Shown here: positions 63,827 through 64,000 of the stretch, one piece after another
Numbering within the stretch: the stretch's first letter is position 1
How the letters are laid out: every line of letters begins with the position of its first letter
Origin: Kitasatospora sp. NBC_01266
GTDB lineage: Bacteria > Actinomycetota > Actinomycetes > Streptomycetales > Streptomycetaceae
DNA length: 64,000 bases
NCBI RefSeq assembly: GCF_036242395.1
Contig: NZ_CP108458.1
Location: 6,138,001 to 6,202,000 of the forward strand
Direction of reading: 5' to 3'
Notes under the pieces: model-generated
What the model was told of the DNA's origin: nothing
Databases searched by the model: none
Seen by the model: only the letters and a program-made list of their open reading frames with translations
Position numbers and translations under genes: made by a program

Positions 63827-64000
63827 GGGTGCCTGCACCTCTCATTCGTCGTCATACGGGCACTCGACGCTACCCCGGACGACCCGAGCGGGTAACGCGC
63901 CACGCACTGGCGCTCTTCCGGCCCATGAGCTGTGGCCACCTCACCGGCACAGCGCCGCGTCCACGGCATCCTCCACGTGCTGAGAGGGCGCGCCGGTCGG
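63827..64000. other. Non-coding right edge
   Basis: The last 174 bases are the upstream region of the cyclophilin gene. I see no start codon with a ribosome site, no hairpin and no RNA gene. The neighbouring gene lies beyond the window. Confidence 0.4.

Noticed and set aside
1..64000. Prophage, integrative element or attachment site
   Set aside because: No integrase, tRNA, terminase or paired direct repeats were found. Toxin-antitoxin and XRE/DUF397 genes are ordinary in these chromosomes.

Overview
The window is high-GC actinobacterial chromosomal DNA, best matched to Streptomyces, Kitasatospora or a close relative. The reasons are strong codon-position GC bias, frequent GTG starts, ATGA/GTGA stop-start overlaps, an XRE/DUF5753 plus DUF397 pair, a large SARP/AfsR regulator, a type II glutamine synthetase with a GlnR-like box, an LAXTG surface protein and an ethylmalonyl-CoA pathway cluster. 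I saw no rRNA, tRNA, IS element or CRISPR array. The left edge cuts a HAD hydrolase gene and the right edge ends in non-coding sequence.

Region by region. 1-4.7 kb: the 3' part of a phosphonatase-like HAD gene, a VapBC-type toxin-antitoxin pair, the remains of a graspetide (ATP-grasp RiPP) locus (intact methyltransferase, truncated ligase), two unknown small genes, and an XRE/DUF397 pair. 4.7-12.7 kb: two genes for a secreted phosphocholine-type phospholipase C and an altered EEP-fold protein, a FAD monooxygenase with a divergent TetR gene sharing twin operators, and a DrrAB-type exporter. 12.7-16.4 kb: a SARP/NB-ARC regulator and an SMR efflux protein. 16.4-25.2 kb: a probable organophosphonate uptake and oxidation locus. 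It holds a solute-binding lipoprotein, two permeases, an ATPase and a HAD protein in one operon, a GntR/UTRA regulator, a single polypeptide fusing a TmpA-like Fe(II)/2-oxoglutarate dioxygenase to a TmpB/PhnZ-like HD-domain oxygenase, and an amidohydrolase. Two matching inverted repeats (AAGTTG-N6-CAACTT) head the two catabolic transcripts.

25.2-37.3 kb: a large secreted subtilase-fold protein whose active-site boxes look sedolisin-like, ung, a small membrane protein, an LAXTG-anchored surface protein, glnII, cobC, a MarR/SDR divergent pair and a PI-PLC with a ricin lectin domain. 37.4-44.8 kb: a Uma2 nuclease-fold gene and a cobalamin operon (cobD-cobQ-chelatase-cobO-cobB) headed by a B12 riboswitch. 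44.9-50.3 kb: a double-HTH protein, an alpha/beta hydrolase, a conserved unknown protein and pssA/psd for phosphatidylethanolamine synthesis. 50.6-60.2 kb: ccr, meaA, a CoA-ester lyase, a MaoC hydratase and an acyl-CoA dehydrogenase (ethylmalonyl-CoA pathway), with a TetR regulator and a tandem-duplicated 3-hydroxyacyl-CoA dehydrogenase. The B12 operon next door is relevant because MeaA needs adenosylcobalamin. 60.7-64 kb: a glutamine-synthetase-like ligase, a secreted cysteine amidase-like protein and a cyclophilin.

The items most worth a second look are the TmpA-TmpB fusion with its two-site regulon, the protease with an apparent Ser-Glu-Asp constellation, and a set of short tandem repeats at gene ends whose unit lengths (8, 11, 14, 17, 20, 23, 26, 35) are all 3n+2. 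Five of these repeats run through a TGA stop codon.
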